Below, piece after piece: positions 45,048 through 53,767 of a stretch of 64,000 nt of DNA. The notes below the pieces were generated by a model. The model worked only from the letters and a program-made list of their open reading frames with translations. It was not told where the DNA came from and did not search any database. Location of the stretch: positions 27,606 to 91,605 of the forward strand of contig JAXLWB010000041.1 of the NCBI GenBank assembly GCA_046328715.1, given 5' to 3'. The stretch is from JAXLWB01 sp046328715 (GTDB lineage: Bacteria > Chloroflexota > Anaerolineae > Caldilineales > Caldilineaceae). Numbering within the stretch: position 1 is the stretch's first letter; each line of letters begins with the position of its first letter. Position numbers and translations under genes: made by a program.

Positions 45048-46094
45048 ATGCGTTGGTGGCTTCGACATACATTTTGGGCACAGATCCGCGATTTGCGCGT
45101 GCTTCTACAAGAGACGCGCTACTCGCTATTGACCTTTACTGGAATCAACTTGCTGGGGATGGTCCTTTTCCACTATTTTTACCGTTATGAGGGGACCGGT
45201 GGGCAGCCAGATTGGGGTACCTCGCTCTTTGCCACCTTTGCGCTCAACTTCTTCGAGACAGTTCTACCGTTTCCGCCCCAATGGTTTCTGCGTGCATTAT
45301 ACTTTTTGGTCCCGATCATTGGGTTAAGTGCAGTGGCAGGCAGTGTGCTGCGCATTTGGACGGCGCTGATCGACAAACGTGAACGAGGTGAAAAGTGGCA
45401 GGTGGCTATGGCATCAACCTTTAACAAACATATCATTGTCTGTGGATTGGGCAAAGTTGGCTTTCGCACGATCCAGGAATTGCTCAAATTCAAACGGGAT
45501 GTCGTCGCCATCGAAATCAACGGGGATGGAGCCTTTGTCGAAACGACCCATACACTCGGCATCCCCGTCATTGTGGGCGACGCCAGGCGCACCGAGACGT
45601 TGCGCAAAGCTGGCGTCGACCGCGCCGATTCGATCATTCCGGCCACCGATGATGAATTGACCAACCTCGATATTGCACTTGATGCCCGCGAAATCAGCCC
45701 CAAAATCAAGGTGGTAATGCGTATGTTTGATCCCGACCTGGCCCAGCGCATTGAGAAAGGGTTTGGGATTCATACTGCCTTTAGCGCGTCGGCCTTGGCC
45801 GCTCCCGTCTTTGCCGCTGCCGCCATGCGTTTAGATGTAAAGCACTCGTTTTATGTAGGCGATACGCTGCTAAACGTGAGTGAGGTCATGGTTGCGGTAG
45901 GCTCCAAGTTGATTGGTTTAAATATTGCCCAAACTGAACAAAAGTATGATCTCTCGATTGTCTTCTATCAGAACAAACAACTCTGCGATGTTCATCCGCT
46001 TGCCTGGCAGGAGTTAGCGGCTGGCGATACCATTTTGGTACTGGCATCCGTGCCAGCGTTGGAGAAGATCAATGGCGACAACAATAGTTTGTAG
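45048..46094 (+). CDS. TrkA-N (RCK) domain channel-like membrane protein
   Basis: A 348-aa protein. Two TM helices (about residues 28-48 and 82-105) flank a pore-like hydrophobic loop, FATFALNFFETVLPFPPQW. The RCK_N Rossmann domain (about 125-245) begins HIIVCGLGKVGFRTIQEL with the G-x-G-x-x-G pattern, and an RCK_C domain (about 260-335) follows. This is the layout of a two-TM RCK-gated potassium channel. However, the loop has no T-x-G-Y-G or T-x-G-F-G filter, so potassium selectivity is doubtful. The ATG at 45048 lies 8 nt after a TACAAT box. The GTG at 45003 lies upstream of the -10 box and is therefore not preferred. Confidence 0.82.
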   Translation: MRWWLRHTFWAQIRDLRVLLQETRYSLLTFTGINLLGMVLFHYFYRYEGTGGQPDWGTSLFATFALNFFETVLPFPPQWFLRALYFLVPIIGLSAVAGSVLRIWTALIDKRERGEKWQVAMASTFNKHIIVCGLGKVGFRTIQELLKFKRDVVAIEINGDGAFVETTHTLGIPVIVGDARRTETLRKAGVDRADSIIPATDDELTNLDIALDAREISPKIKVVMRMFDPDLAQRIEKGFGIHTAFSASALAAPVFAAAAMRLDVKHSFYVGDTLLNVSEVMVAVGSKLIGLNIAQTEQKYDLSIVFYQNKQLCDVHPLAWQELAAGDTILVLASVPALEKINGDNNSL

Positions 46095-46105
46095 CAAAGT
46101 AAATC

Positions 46106-46114
46106 TGTCATTCC
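46106..46114. repeat. Solitary TGTCATTCC repeat end
   Basis: It matches the left end of the palindrome at 29680. No matching right arm was found, so it may be a decayed copy. Confidence 0.35.
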
Positions 46115-46260
46115 GAAGGGATCCTCTGTTTGTCGATTCTTAGACCCTTTGGGGCGGTAGAGGGTAGCCTGTTAGGCTAGAGTCCACTGTTCTACCACAC
46201 CTGCCAAGTGTACGCTGGTCCACAGATTTTTCAGAAGGTCTCTCAGCAGTCACTCTACCA

Positions 46261-47394
46261 TCAGCGAACGCTATTCATCACCTTTCCCACATACTTTGAC
46301 TGGGGTCGAATCAGTCGCCCAGTTTCCAATTGTTCAAAACAGTGGGCGATCCAGCCGCCAGCGCGAGCAATAGCAAAAGTCGGAGTAAAAAGCTCAGTCT
46401 CCATCCCCAACCCATGCAAGAGCAACGCCGTGTAAAACTCCACGTTAGTTTGCAGATTGCGTCCCGGCTTATATTCTTCTAGAAGACGAATCGCCACCGC
46501 CTCTACCTCTTTTGCGAGCAGATAGAGATGAGTGTCGCCACTGGTCTGAAACATCTTGGCAGCGGCTTGCGAAAGCACCTCGGCACGAGGATCGCGTACT
46601 TTGTAGATGCGATGCCCAAAACCCATCAGCCGCTCGCCCCGTTCCAACTTTTCGCGAATGATCGGTTCTGCCCGATCGGCGCTACCGATTTCAAAGACCA
46701 TCTCTAGAGCAGGACCGGGTGCGCCCCCGTGCAAGGGACCTTTGAGCGCGCCAATTGCCCCCACGATGGCTGAGGTGAGATCGGTTTGGGTTGCGATGAT
46801 CACACGGGCAGCAAAGGTAGATGCATTGAGACCATGATCGATCACAGTGTTGAGATAGGTCTCTAATCCTCGCTCGCTGGCTGCATCGGGGCGTTGGCCG
46901 CTTACCATATAAAGATAGTTGGCTGCGTGATTCAAGGTCGGATCAGGCTGGATAACAGTTTGTTGGTTACGTAGTCGCCAATAGGTGGCAACGATAGTGG
47001 GCAGGCGCGCCAACAGGCAACTGGCGCGTTGACGCGCGTCAGCCTGCGGTTGATCAACATCGGCCACTCCTGCCACAATGCGCAAGACATCCATTACTGG
47101 CAAGCGATAGGGTAGCAGAGAATGAATGAGTTCATTTGCAGCATCGGGCAATGTGCGCAGGGCGGCAAGCTTTGTACGAAACGTTGTCAGTTCATCCACT
47201 GTCGGTAATACCCCGTTCCAAAGTAGATAGACCGTTTCCTCGAAACTAGCACGGCTAGCCAATTCTTCGACCGGGTAGCCGCCGATGATCAGTTCACCCT
47301 TCAAGCCATCCACATGGCTTAATTTGGTTTCAGCAGCAACGACTCCTTCAAGGCCTGGTTTGTAGCCGTTGGTGGTCACTTCTATAGTAGACAT
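46261..47394 (-). CDS. Citrate synthase (type II/2-methylcitrate synthase family)
   Basis: A 377-aa citrate synthase. Catalytic blocks are present: VIDHGLNASTFAARVI with the first active His, LKGPLHGGAPGPALEM with the second, and LMGFGHRIYKVRDPRA with the Arg and Asp region. It starts after VEGLDGLKGELIIGGYPVEELA-like sequence usual for the short Gram-positive type, which condenses acetyl-CoA or propionyl-CoA with oxaloacetate. AAAGGA stands before the ATG at 47394. It is divergent from a second paralogue, with a large palindrome in its probable 5' leader. Confidence 0.93.
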   Translation of the reverse strand: MSTIEVTTNGYKPGLEGVVAAETKLSHVDGLKGELIIGGYPVEELASRASFEETVYLLWNGVLPTVDELTTFRTKLAALRTLPDAANELIHSLLPYRLPVMDVLRIVAGVADVDQPQADARQRASCLLARLPTIVATYWRLRNQQTVIQPDPTLNHAANYLYMVSGQRPDAASERGLETYLNTVIDHGLNASTFAARVIIATQTDLTSAIVGAIGALKGPLHGGAPGPALEMVFEIGSADRAEPIIREKLERGERLMGFGHRIYKVRDPRAEVLSQAAAKMFQTSGDTHLYLLAKEVEAVAIRLLEEYKPGRNLQTNVEFYTALLLHGLGMETELFTPTFAIARAGGWIAHCFEQLETGRLIRPQSKYVGKVMNSVR

Positions 47395-47411
47395 AGTTTC
47401 CTTTCTGTAAA

Positions 47412-47579
47412 GCGCGCTGCCAATAGATTGATGGGAATGGATTGGGCGGATTACCAAAAAAGAATCCGCTCCCCGACCAGAATCTACTGCACAAAGATCT
47501 CCTATTGGTTCTCGATAGGGAGCGGATTTGTGAATGTTCAATCCGTTCAATCCGTTCCTTGAATCCGTTGGCAGCGCGC
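47412..47579. repeat. 168-bp nested palindrome between divergent citrate synthase genes
   Basis: Outer arms 47412-47429 and 47562-47579 match at 16 of 18 positions. Inside them GGAATGGATTGGGCGGATT-like words pair with AATCCGTTCAATCCGTTC, and AATCCGCTCCC pairs with GGGAGCGGATT (47463-47473 with 47517-47527). It lies wholly upstream of both genes, so it cannot be an ordinary terminator. Confidence 0.85.
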
Positions 47580-47584
47580 CTTGG

Positions 47585-47614
47585 TTGACACAAAATTCTA
47601 TTTTCTGTTATCAT
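47585..47614 (+). promoter_or_regulatory. Promoter of the HTH-citrate synthase gene
   Basis: TTGACA (47585-47590) and TATCAT (47609-47614) are 18 bp apart. The predicted transcript start (about 47621) coincides with the first of the downstream dyads. Confidence 0.7.
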
Positions 47615-47620
47615 AGATAC

Positions 47621-47656
47621 ATTGATCAATATTGTCAATCTTGATTTAAAAATCAA
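47621..47656. promoter_or_regulatory. Triple dyad operator candidate
   Basis: ATTGATCAAT (47621-47630), ATTGTCAAT (47631-47639) and TTGATTT-AA-AAATCAA (47641-47656) follow one another directly, ending 2 bp before the ATG. All share the TTGA/TCAA half-site. Confidence 0.6.
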
Positions 47657-47658
47657 CT

Positions 47659-48873
47659 ATGAGCCAAAATAAACAATATCTTTCCGCCGAGGAAGTGATC
47701 GAGCAATTGGCAATCAACAAAGCAACCCTCTACTCCTATGTCAGCCGGGGCTTGATTCGTTCGGAAGAGACGCAAGGCAAGACTCGCAAACGCCGTTACA
47801 GCGCCGAGGATGTCGAAGCGTTACTGAAGCGCAAGGAAAATCGGCGCAATCCTGAACGTGCAGCAGAGAGTGCATTGCAATGGGGTGATCCAGTTCTCGA
47901 ATCAGCGATCACGCTTATTGAGAACAACGAGCTATACTATCGAGGAGTCAATGCGTGGCAGTTGGCCGAGCAACACAGTTTTGAAGAAGTCGCCGCCCTG
48001 CTTTGGGATGTAGGGCTAGATGCAGCCTCACTTTTTACCGAGTCAAGATTGCGGTTGCCAGAATGGTCGTCAGTTGAACCCGCTGTTGAATTTCGACTGC
48101 GCATGCTCGATCGCTTTCAAATGGTGCTACCGCTGGCGGCAGCAGTGGATTTGGCCGCCTTCAATCTTGAGCCATCGGCTGTGGCCAAGTGTGGAGCACG
48201 GATTTTACGTCTGTTGGCGACACTAGCTAGTGAAGGTCAAGGTGCGATAATGATTGCAAAGCAGTTGCAACTTGCCTGGTCACCCCAAAACGACGATGTG
48301 CTTCCCCTGCTCAACAGTGCCCTGATCCTCTGTGCCGATCACGAACTGAATGCCTCTTCCTTTACCGCTCGCTGTGCAGCCTCGGCTGGCTCCAACCCGT
48401 ATGCTGTTGTCAATGCGGGGCTATCGGCGCTTCAGGGGTTCCGTCATGGCGGACACACCGAGCGGGTCGAAGCGCTCTTTCGTGAAGCTGCAGCTGACCC
48501 ACGCCACGCCGTGATTGATCGGATCAAAAGGGGCGAAGGAGTTCCTGGCTTTGGCCATCAATTATATCCGCTTGGCGACCCGCGAGCGCGCTTCCTGCTG
48601 CAACAGATCGAAAGCATGCAGCCGCTATCGCCTGCGCTACATACCGCACAGGCGATCATCGAAGCAGTCGAGCAAGCCATTCATCTCAAACCAAACATTG
48701 ACTTTGTCCTGGTGACGTTGGCGCAGACTTATGGACTTCCGTCGGGTTCGTCGCTGACGCTCTTTGCGCTTGGTCGCATCGCAGGTTGGATTGGTCATGC
48801 GATTGAGCAGTATGGCAATGGTCGCCTCATTCGCCCACGCGCACGCTATGTAGGCAAGGAAATCCAGACTTGA
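47659..48873 (+). CDS. Citrate synthase paralogue with N-terminal MerR-type HTH domain
   Basis: A 404-aa fusion. Residues about 5-60 form a MerR-like helix-turn-helix (YLSAEEVIEQLAINKATLYSYVSRGLIR, then RRYSAEDVEALL). Residues about 75-400 are a citrate synthase fold with HELNASSFTARCAAS and PGFGHQLYPLGDPRA. The block that reads PLHGG in the neighbour is FRHGGHTE here, so the His remains but its surroundings differ. Such fusions may be regulators that sense acetyl-CoA or citrate, or enzymes that control their own synthesis; DNA binding is inferred from the HTH and the dyads beside its start. No Shine-Dalgarno sequence is seen. Confidence 0.9.
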   Translation: MSQNKQYLSAEEVIEQLAINKATLYSYVSRGLIRSEETQGKTRKRRYSAEDVEALLKRKENRRNPERAAESALQWGDPVLESAITLIENNELYYRGVNAWQLAEQHSFEEVAALLWDVGLDAASLFTESRLRLPEWSSVEPAVEFRLRMLDRFQMVLPLAAAVDLAAFNLEPSAVAKCGARILRLLATLASEGQGAIMIAKQLQLAWSPQNDDVLPLLNSALILCADHELNASSFTARCAASAGSNPYAVVNAGLSALQGFRHGGHTERVEALFREAAADPRHAVIDRIKRGEGVPGFGHQLYPLGDPRARFLLQQIESMQPLSPALHTAQAIIEAVEQAIHLKPNIDFVLVTLAQTYGLPSGSSLTLFALGRIAGWIGHAIEQYGNGRLIRPRARYVGKEIQT

Positions 48874-49124
48874 TTTGTGTCATCATGTGCAGATCGACAA
48901 CATCACAAGCCATTAACAAATCCTTAGCCCTACCAAAATCCCATGTTGACACTTTTCCCTAACACTATAATTAGTTTTGTACTGAAATAGGAGCGATCGG
49001 TACGCGCATAACACAGATCGCACGGATGTTTGCAGAGTTTTTTAGTGGATTTGCTCCGCGTACCGATCCCATTTCATTCTCGTTGGTGCAACTGACATGG
49101 TACCAGATGAGAAAGGAAACAATT

Positions 49125-49898
49125 ATGGGAAAAGCAGATCTTCACATTCACACCACGGCTAGCTATGATGGCACAGCCACCCCCGCAGCGACATTGGAAT
49201 ATGTTCGCAGCAACACAGATTTAGATATCATCGCCATTACCGATCACGATATGATCGATGGCGCACTTTTGGCACTTGATCTGGCACCACGCTATGGCAT
49301 CGAAGTCATCCCTGGCATAGAAGTTTCCACTGCCGAGGGTCATTTATTGGCACTTTTTGTCAAAAAGTCGATCCCACGAAACCTAAGCCTGGCGAAGACC
49401 GTAGAGTATATAGCAAACATGGATGGAATTTGTATCGTGCCACATCCTGGCGGGCGCTGGAATGGCTCTATACAAGAATCAGCAATCTGTAACGTGCTGG
49501 CAGATAGAGATTTGAGTCGAGTGCTGGTCGGCATTGAGACCTATAATGCCAGCTTACCTCGATTGGAGACGAACAGGATTGCTCATGAGATCAATACTCG
49601 ACTACAATTGGCCTATGTAGGAAATAGCGATTCACACATGTTATGGACGATCGGCCAGGGCTGGACAGAGTTTCTAGGGCAAAGTGCAGCAGACTTGCGT
49701 CGTGCGCTACTCACAAAACAGACGTTAGCTCTCAGCAGACAGCGCTCTTGGGCGTTCTATCCAAACTATGTACAAAGTCAATTGTTACGCTCTGCCGGGA
49801 TTGTGAACTGTACATCCGATAAGAGCGAAGGTAGAATTTTGAGACGCTGGTTGCCTGAACTCCCGATGGCTAACCCAATTCGACAGATGATTTGGTAA
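49125..49898 (+). CDS. PHP-domain metal-dependent phosphoesterase
   Basis: A 257-aa cytoplasmic protein. The PHP metal-site motifs are all visible: ADLHIHTTASYDG (about residues 4-16), IAITDHD (about 40), GIEVSTAEGHLLALF (about 66-80) and VPHPGG (about 103), then GNSDSH (about 165). It resembles the small RNase-AM/YciV-type phosphoesterases that remove nucleotides or 3'-phosphates. AAAGGA stands before the ATG at 49125, which begins exactly at the domain. It forms a probable operon with the GT4 gene 29 bp downstream. Confidence 0.9.
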   Translation: MGKADLHIHTTASYDGTATPAATLEYVRSNTDLDIIAITDHDMIDGALLALDLAPRYGIEVIPGIEVSTAEGHLLALFVKKSIPRNLSLAKTVEYIANMDGICIVPHPGGRWNGSIQESAICNVLADRDLSRVLVGIETYNASLPRLETNRIAHEINTRLQLAYVGNSDSHMLWTIGQGWTEFLGQSAADLRRALLTKQTLALSRQRSWAFYPNYVQSQLLRSAGIVNCTSDKSEGRILRRWLPELPMANPIRQMIW

Positions 49899-49927
49899 TC
49901 GGGTTCCCGAGAAAGTGAGTAAAGGTC

Positions 49928-51202
49928 ATGACCATTACGAATTCCCCGCTCAACATCGCATATTTCATCGAAGGCATGAGCGCCAGTGGGGTTGACACCA
50001 GCACCTGTTTGCTGGCGAAGGAATTACGCAAAGATGGTCATCGCGTTACACGCTTTCTCCCGTGGAAGGATGAGAGCAATCTCGACATGGGCGATGAAGT
50101 TGTCCAACTACCTTCATTGCGTGTCAGCCGCAGCCAGGAAGTCTACTGGACTTATCCTCTCAATCTACCTCTCTTCGAGTGGTTTTATCGCGAGCGCTTT
50201 GACCTGATCCATATCCATACCAACACAGTCATCAACTTGCTGGCATGGCAGATTGCGGGAGCGTTCAAGCTGCCCATCGTCTATACCTACCACACGATGG
50301 CCAAGGATTACGCTCACTACCTCGGTCCGATTCACGACCACATGGGCAAAATCGTTTATTCTGCCATCGAAAGTTATGACCGATTGATCTGCGATCGTGC
50401 TGATGCAATTATTACCCCTTCGGCGAAGGCGGCTCACTATTTGCAAGAGATCGGCATCGAGGATGTCAACATTATCCCGAATGGCATCAACCTAGAACTT
50501 TTCCAACCGACAGCCTCCGATTGGTTACATCAGCGCTTTCAGATTCCAACCACGCACAAAATCCTGCTCTTTGTCGGCCGCCTCAACCAGGAAAAACGCC
50601 CCTTGCTGGCCTATGACTGTTTTCGTACCCTGGCCAAAGTGCAACACAATCTACACCTGGTCATGGTCGGGGATGGTGCGCTGCGCGAGGAGTTAGAACA
50701 ACGTGCTGCGGATGATCAGCTCACCAATCAGTTCCATCTGACCGGACTGGTCAATTACAGTGACATGCCCGCCATCTATAACTCGGCGGATATCTGGCTT
50801 TCCACGTCGAATAGCGAAGTTCATCCAATGGTGGCGATTGAGGCTAGTGCCTGTGGATTACCCTCTGTCTGCTGGCGAGATGAAGCGCTGAACGGGGTCG
50901 TTGAGGACAAGGTGAATGGGTTTATCGTTGATAGCGGTAGGAAATTTAGCGAATCGCTGCAACAACTGCTTGGCAATGATGCGTTGTATCAGCAAATGCA
51001 TCTGCGCGCCGTTGAAAAAGCCAGTCGATTTCGCGTGGAGAATACAGCACAGCAAACCTTAGCCATTTACCGCAAGGTGATGGATCACAATCGACACGAC
51101 AAGAAGCCGATCTCGATTCGGTTACCCGATTCGTTGCAACAATGGCAACATAAACTTGAAAACACGCTACGTGATTTCGGGCGATCACGTTATGCGGCAT
51201 AG
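49928..51202 (+). CDS. Family 4 glycosyltransferase, diacylglycerol glucosyltransferase-like
   Basis: A 424-aa GT-B enzyme. It starts NIAYFIEGMSASGVDTSTCLLAKEL, has IHIHTNTVINLLAWQ, then YTYHTMAKDYAHYLG, a form seen in monoglucosyl-diacylglycerol synthases. It continues with ITPSAKAAHYLQE and IPNGINLELFQP at the domain join. The donor domain has LFVGRLNQEKRP and the final STSNSEVHPMVAIEASACGLPSV block. It probably glycosylates a membrane lipid on the inner leaflet, but the lipid role is an inference from the YHT block. AAAGG precedes the ATG. It is convergent with a dehydratase gene across a palindrome. Confidence 0.88.
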   Translation: MTITNSPLNIAYFIEGMSASGVDTSTCLLAKELRKDGHRVTRFLPWKDESNLDMGDEVVQLPSLRVSRSQEVYWTYPLNLPLFEWFYRERFDLIHIHTNTVINLLAWQIAGAFKLPIVYTYHTMAKDYAHYLGPIHDHMGKIVYSAIESYDRLICDRADAIITPSAKAAHYLQEIGIEDVNIIPNGINLELFQPTASDWLHQRFQIPTTHKILLFVGRLNQEKRPLLAYDCFRTLAKVQHNLHLVMVGDGALREELEQRAADDQLTNQFHLTGLVNYSDMPAIYNSADIWLSTSNSEVHPMVAIEASACGLPSVCWRDEALNGVVEDKVNGFIVDSGRKFSESLQQLLGNDALYQQMHLRAVEKASRFRVENTAQQTLAIYRKVMDHNRHDKKPISIRLPDSLQQWQHKLENTLRDFGRSRYAA

Positions 51203-51206
51203 TAAA

Positions 51207-51260
51207 GGTTGGAGGGGTGAGGGGTGAGGATGGAATGATTCACCCCTCACCCCTCCAACC
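51207..51260. terminator. 21-bp perfect palindrome between convergent genes
   Basis: Arms 51207-51227 and 51240-51260 are exact complements with a 12-nt loop, built of GGGGTGA words. The stops of the two convergent genes are 4 bp away on either side, so it can end both transcripts. Confidence 0.85.
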
Positions 51261-51263
51261 TCT

Positions 51264-52427
51264 CTATTTCCCAAACCACTTCGTGCCTGGCCACTGATAC
51301 TGGCTCGCCACTTCTTCATCCAACTCCACACCAATTCCCGGTTTGTCGGGTAAGGTAATATAACCATCCTGGATGATATCCATCTTCTCCTTGATGATCG
51401 TCGTCCAATAGGGGCGATGGAGCCAGTGATATTCCAGCACCAGGAAGTTAGGCACACTAGCACAGACATGGGCCGAAGCCAACGTACCGATCGGCGAAGA
51501 AACATTGTGCGGTGCAAAGCCGATATAGTACAACTCAGCCATATTGGCGCTCTTACGCCCTTCGCTTAAACCACCACATTTGGGCAGATCCGGCATAATC
51601 ACATCGACAGCCTGCTTCTCGATCAGTTCGCGCAGACCGTGACGTAAATAGAGGTTTTCGCCAGCACAAATGGGGTTCTTGCTGTGGCGCTTTACCTCAC
51701 GCATGGCGTCGATGTTCTCCGGCGGCACCGGCTCCTCGATCCAAAGTAGGTGATACGGGGCCAGATCTTCCACCACCCGAATCGCGCTCGGCACGTCCAG
51801 TCGAGTGTGGATATCGACTGCTACTGAGACGCCTTTGCCCGCCGCTCGGGTCACCATGTCGACCAGTTCGATCATGCGTTCGTGTTCGATCTGCCCAGCG
51901 GTGTAGTTGAAGCGATCTTTAACTACGGTAAAGGTCTGCGTGCCGCGCCGGGTGCTGTAGGCACCAACGTCGATGTCCACCTTCAAGGCAGTAAAGCCGC
52001 GCTCCAACACCTCATCCACCACCTGTTTGATAGCGATGAAGTCCATACCCGGGTCGATTTCACAGTCGGCATAGACCCAGATCTTGTCGCGGAACTTGCC
52101 GCCCAGCAACTCAACCAGCGGTGTGTTGAGCGCCTTGCCCTTGAGATCCCACAGCGCCAACTCGATCCCAGTCAGTGCCGTGACCAACGCCCCACCTGTG
52201 CCGCCATCGAAGACATGACCGCGGCGCATCTCTTCAAAGATGGCGTCAATCGCAAAGGGATCGCGCCCGATCAGCTTTGGTTCAAGATATTCAATGATTG
52301 CAATCGCCTGCGTGCCACCATGCACGCACTCTCCCAACCCAGTGATACCCGCATCCGTCTCGACTTTCACCCAGAGGTGCATGCCGTGGCCGACCGTGGC
52401 GGCAGTTTTTATTGAGGTGATCTTCAT
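51264..52427 (-). CDS. Mandelate racemase/muconate lactonizing enzyme family protein (acid-sugar dehydratase-like)
   Basis: A 387-aa enolase-superfamily enzyme. The capping domain (about 1-120) has GITGLGECVHGG. The barrel carries ALKVDID (K-x-D base), metal ligands Asp in VAVDIHTR, Glu in WIEEPVPP and Glu in ICAGENLYL, then PDLPKCGG, and a catalytic His in FAPHNVSSPIG. This is the D-galactonate/mannonate dehydratase-like pattern, which removes water from a sugar acid to give a 2-keto-3-deoxy acid. AGGAG precedes the ATG. It ends the acid-sugar cluster; the actual substrate is unknown. Confidence 0.9.
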   Translation of the reverse strand: MKITSIKTAATVGHGMHLWVKVETDAGITGLGECVHGGTQAIAIIEYLEPKLIGRDPFAIDAIFEEMRRGHVFDGGTGGALVTALTGIELALWDLKGKALNTPLVELLGGKFRDKIWVYADCEIDPGMDFIAIKQVVDEVLERGFTALKVDIDVGAYSTRRGTQTFTVVKDRFNYTAGQIEHERMIELVDMVTRAAGKGVSVAVDIHTRLDVPSAIRVVEDLAPYHLLWIEEPVPPENIDAMREVKRHSKNPICAGENLYLRHGLRELIEKQAVDVIMPDLPKCGGLSEGRKSANMAELYYIGFAPHNVSSPIGTLASAHVCASVPNFLVLEYHWLHRPYWTTIIKEKMDIIQDGYITLPDKPGIGVELDEEVASQYQWPGTKWFGK

Positions 52428-52844
52428 GCTTCACTCCTACTAAGGGCACATTGACTATCACACTTGATATTCGGTGTGTCCTGAATTCAGATTAACCTAC
52501 TCACCTATACCACCCAATAGTCGCAAAAACCCATCTGGTGTAATTAATGTTGTATCAGCGAAGCGCAATTTCGGTGGAAAATCATGAGTATTCCACGTAA
52601 CAAGGTAATCGACACGTCCAGCAATGGCTGTTGCCATGATCGGATGATCATTTAGATCATGTAGCCATTCATCATAGTTGCCACCTGTAATCTGCGCATG
52701 ATCTACAACTTCTGCCAATTCAAGAATTGCATCGAACAGCAGTTCGGCCTTCACTTTGTTCCAGCCAATCTCTACAAACTTGCGTTGTAATTCATCGATA
52801 ATATATTGGCTCCAAACTATCCTGTAGACCTCCATTGATGCTAG

Positions 52845-53704
52845 AGCCTGTTATGAACTTTATGAGATAAGATGAACGGCTTGTTTAAGCATAAGGATAG
52901 CAAAGGCTAAGAAATGGAAGCCAGCCAGTGTTTCTGGTAAACGTTCATAATCACGAGCAAGTCTGCGGAAGCGAGCCGTCCAGGCAAAACTGCGTTCGAC
53001 AACCCAACGTTTTGGCAAGAGAACGAAACCTTTCTTGGCTTCTGGCAGTTTGACGACGATGAGTTCGATACCATGTTGATTGGCAGCCTGAGCGGCATCG
53101 TCACCGGTGTAGCCTTGGTCAACATAGGCAACTTCAACACTATCCCCGGTGACATCTTGTACTTGTTGTGCCAGTTCATCCACTTGCGCCCGCTCTTGTT
53201 CATTGGCTGGAGTTACATGCAAAGCCAGCAAGTGTCCAAGTGTATCAACTGCCAGATGGACTTTGCTGCCTTTCTTGTGTTTGTGGCCATCGTAGCCTGC
53301 TCGTTCGCCACTTTCCGGTGTCGATTGCAGGGTACGACCATCGAAAATCGCAGCAGACGGTTGCTCATTTCGGCCAGCGGCCAAACGCAATAGGACTCGT
53401 AAATCATGCACCATCGTCTCGAATACTTCGGCTGCTATCCAGCGCTGTGTTTGTTGATAGACCGTGTACCAAGGCGGCAGGTCATTGGGCATCATTCGCC
53501 AGCCGGCTCCGGCTCGCACCAGCCAGCGTAAGCCATTGAAGACTTCTCGTAACTCATGTTCCCGTTGCGGTGCGTCTTCTCGCATCAAGGTCAAATACGG
53601 CGCTGCGAACGCCCACTCTTCATCGGTTACATCACTTGGGTATGCTTTTCGGTTCATCCTTTTAGCATACTCATTCTGTCAAATCCAAAAGTTCATAACA
53701 CGCT
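52845..53704 (-). mobile_element. IS5-family insertion sequence, 860 bp, CTAG target duplication
   Basis: The element is bounded by CTAG on both sides (52841-52844 and 53705-53708). Its ends are inverted repeats that match at 16 of 17 positions: AGCCTGTTATGAACTTT on the left, AGCGTGTTATGAACTTT read inward from the right. It carries a single DDE transposase gene. A 4-bp YTAR/CTAG duplication is usual for the IS5 family. Confidence 0.95.
52860..53657 (-). CDS. IS5-family DDE transposase
   Basis: A 265-aa transposase, intact as one frame. The N-terminal domain reads YPSDVTDEEWAFAAPYL (about residues 5-21). The catalytic acids are Asp in AIFDGRTLQ (about 105), Asp in AYVDQGYTGD (about 180) and Glu in WVVERSFAW (about 219) with the following K/R pattern. 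KGSKVHLAVDTLGHLLAL is typical of the family. It cuts and pastes the element at CTAG sites. The length and single frame fit IS5-group members without frameshifting. The gene begins 47 bp inside the right end of the element. Confidence 0.95.
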   Translation of the reverse strand: MNRKAYPSDVTDEEWAFAAPYLTLMREDAPQREHELREVFNGLRWLVRAGAGWRMMPNDLPPWYTVYQQTQRWIAAEVFETMVHDLRVLLRLAAGRNEQPSAAIFDGRTLQSTPESGERAGYDGHKHKKGSKVHLAVDTLGHLLALHVTPANEQERAQVDELAQQVQDVTGDSVEVAYVDQGYTGDDAAQAANQHGIELIVVKLPEAKKGFVLLPKRWVVERSFAWTARFRRLARDYERLPETLAGFHFLAFAILMLKQAVHLIS

Positions 53705-53767
53705 CTAGGAAAAGAAGAGGGCGGCGTTCAGCGCTGAGTAAAACACTCGTATCAAGTACAGCTTTTA

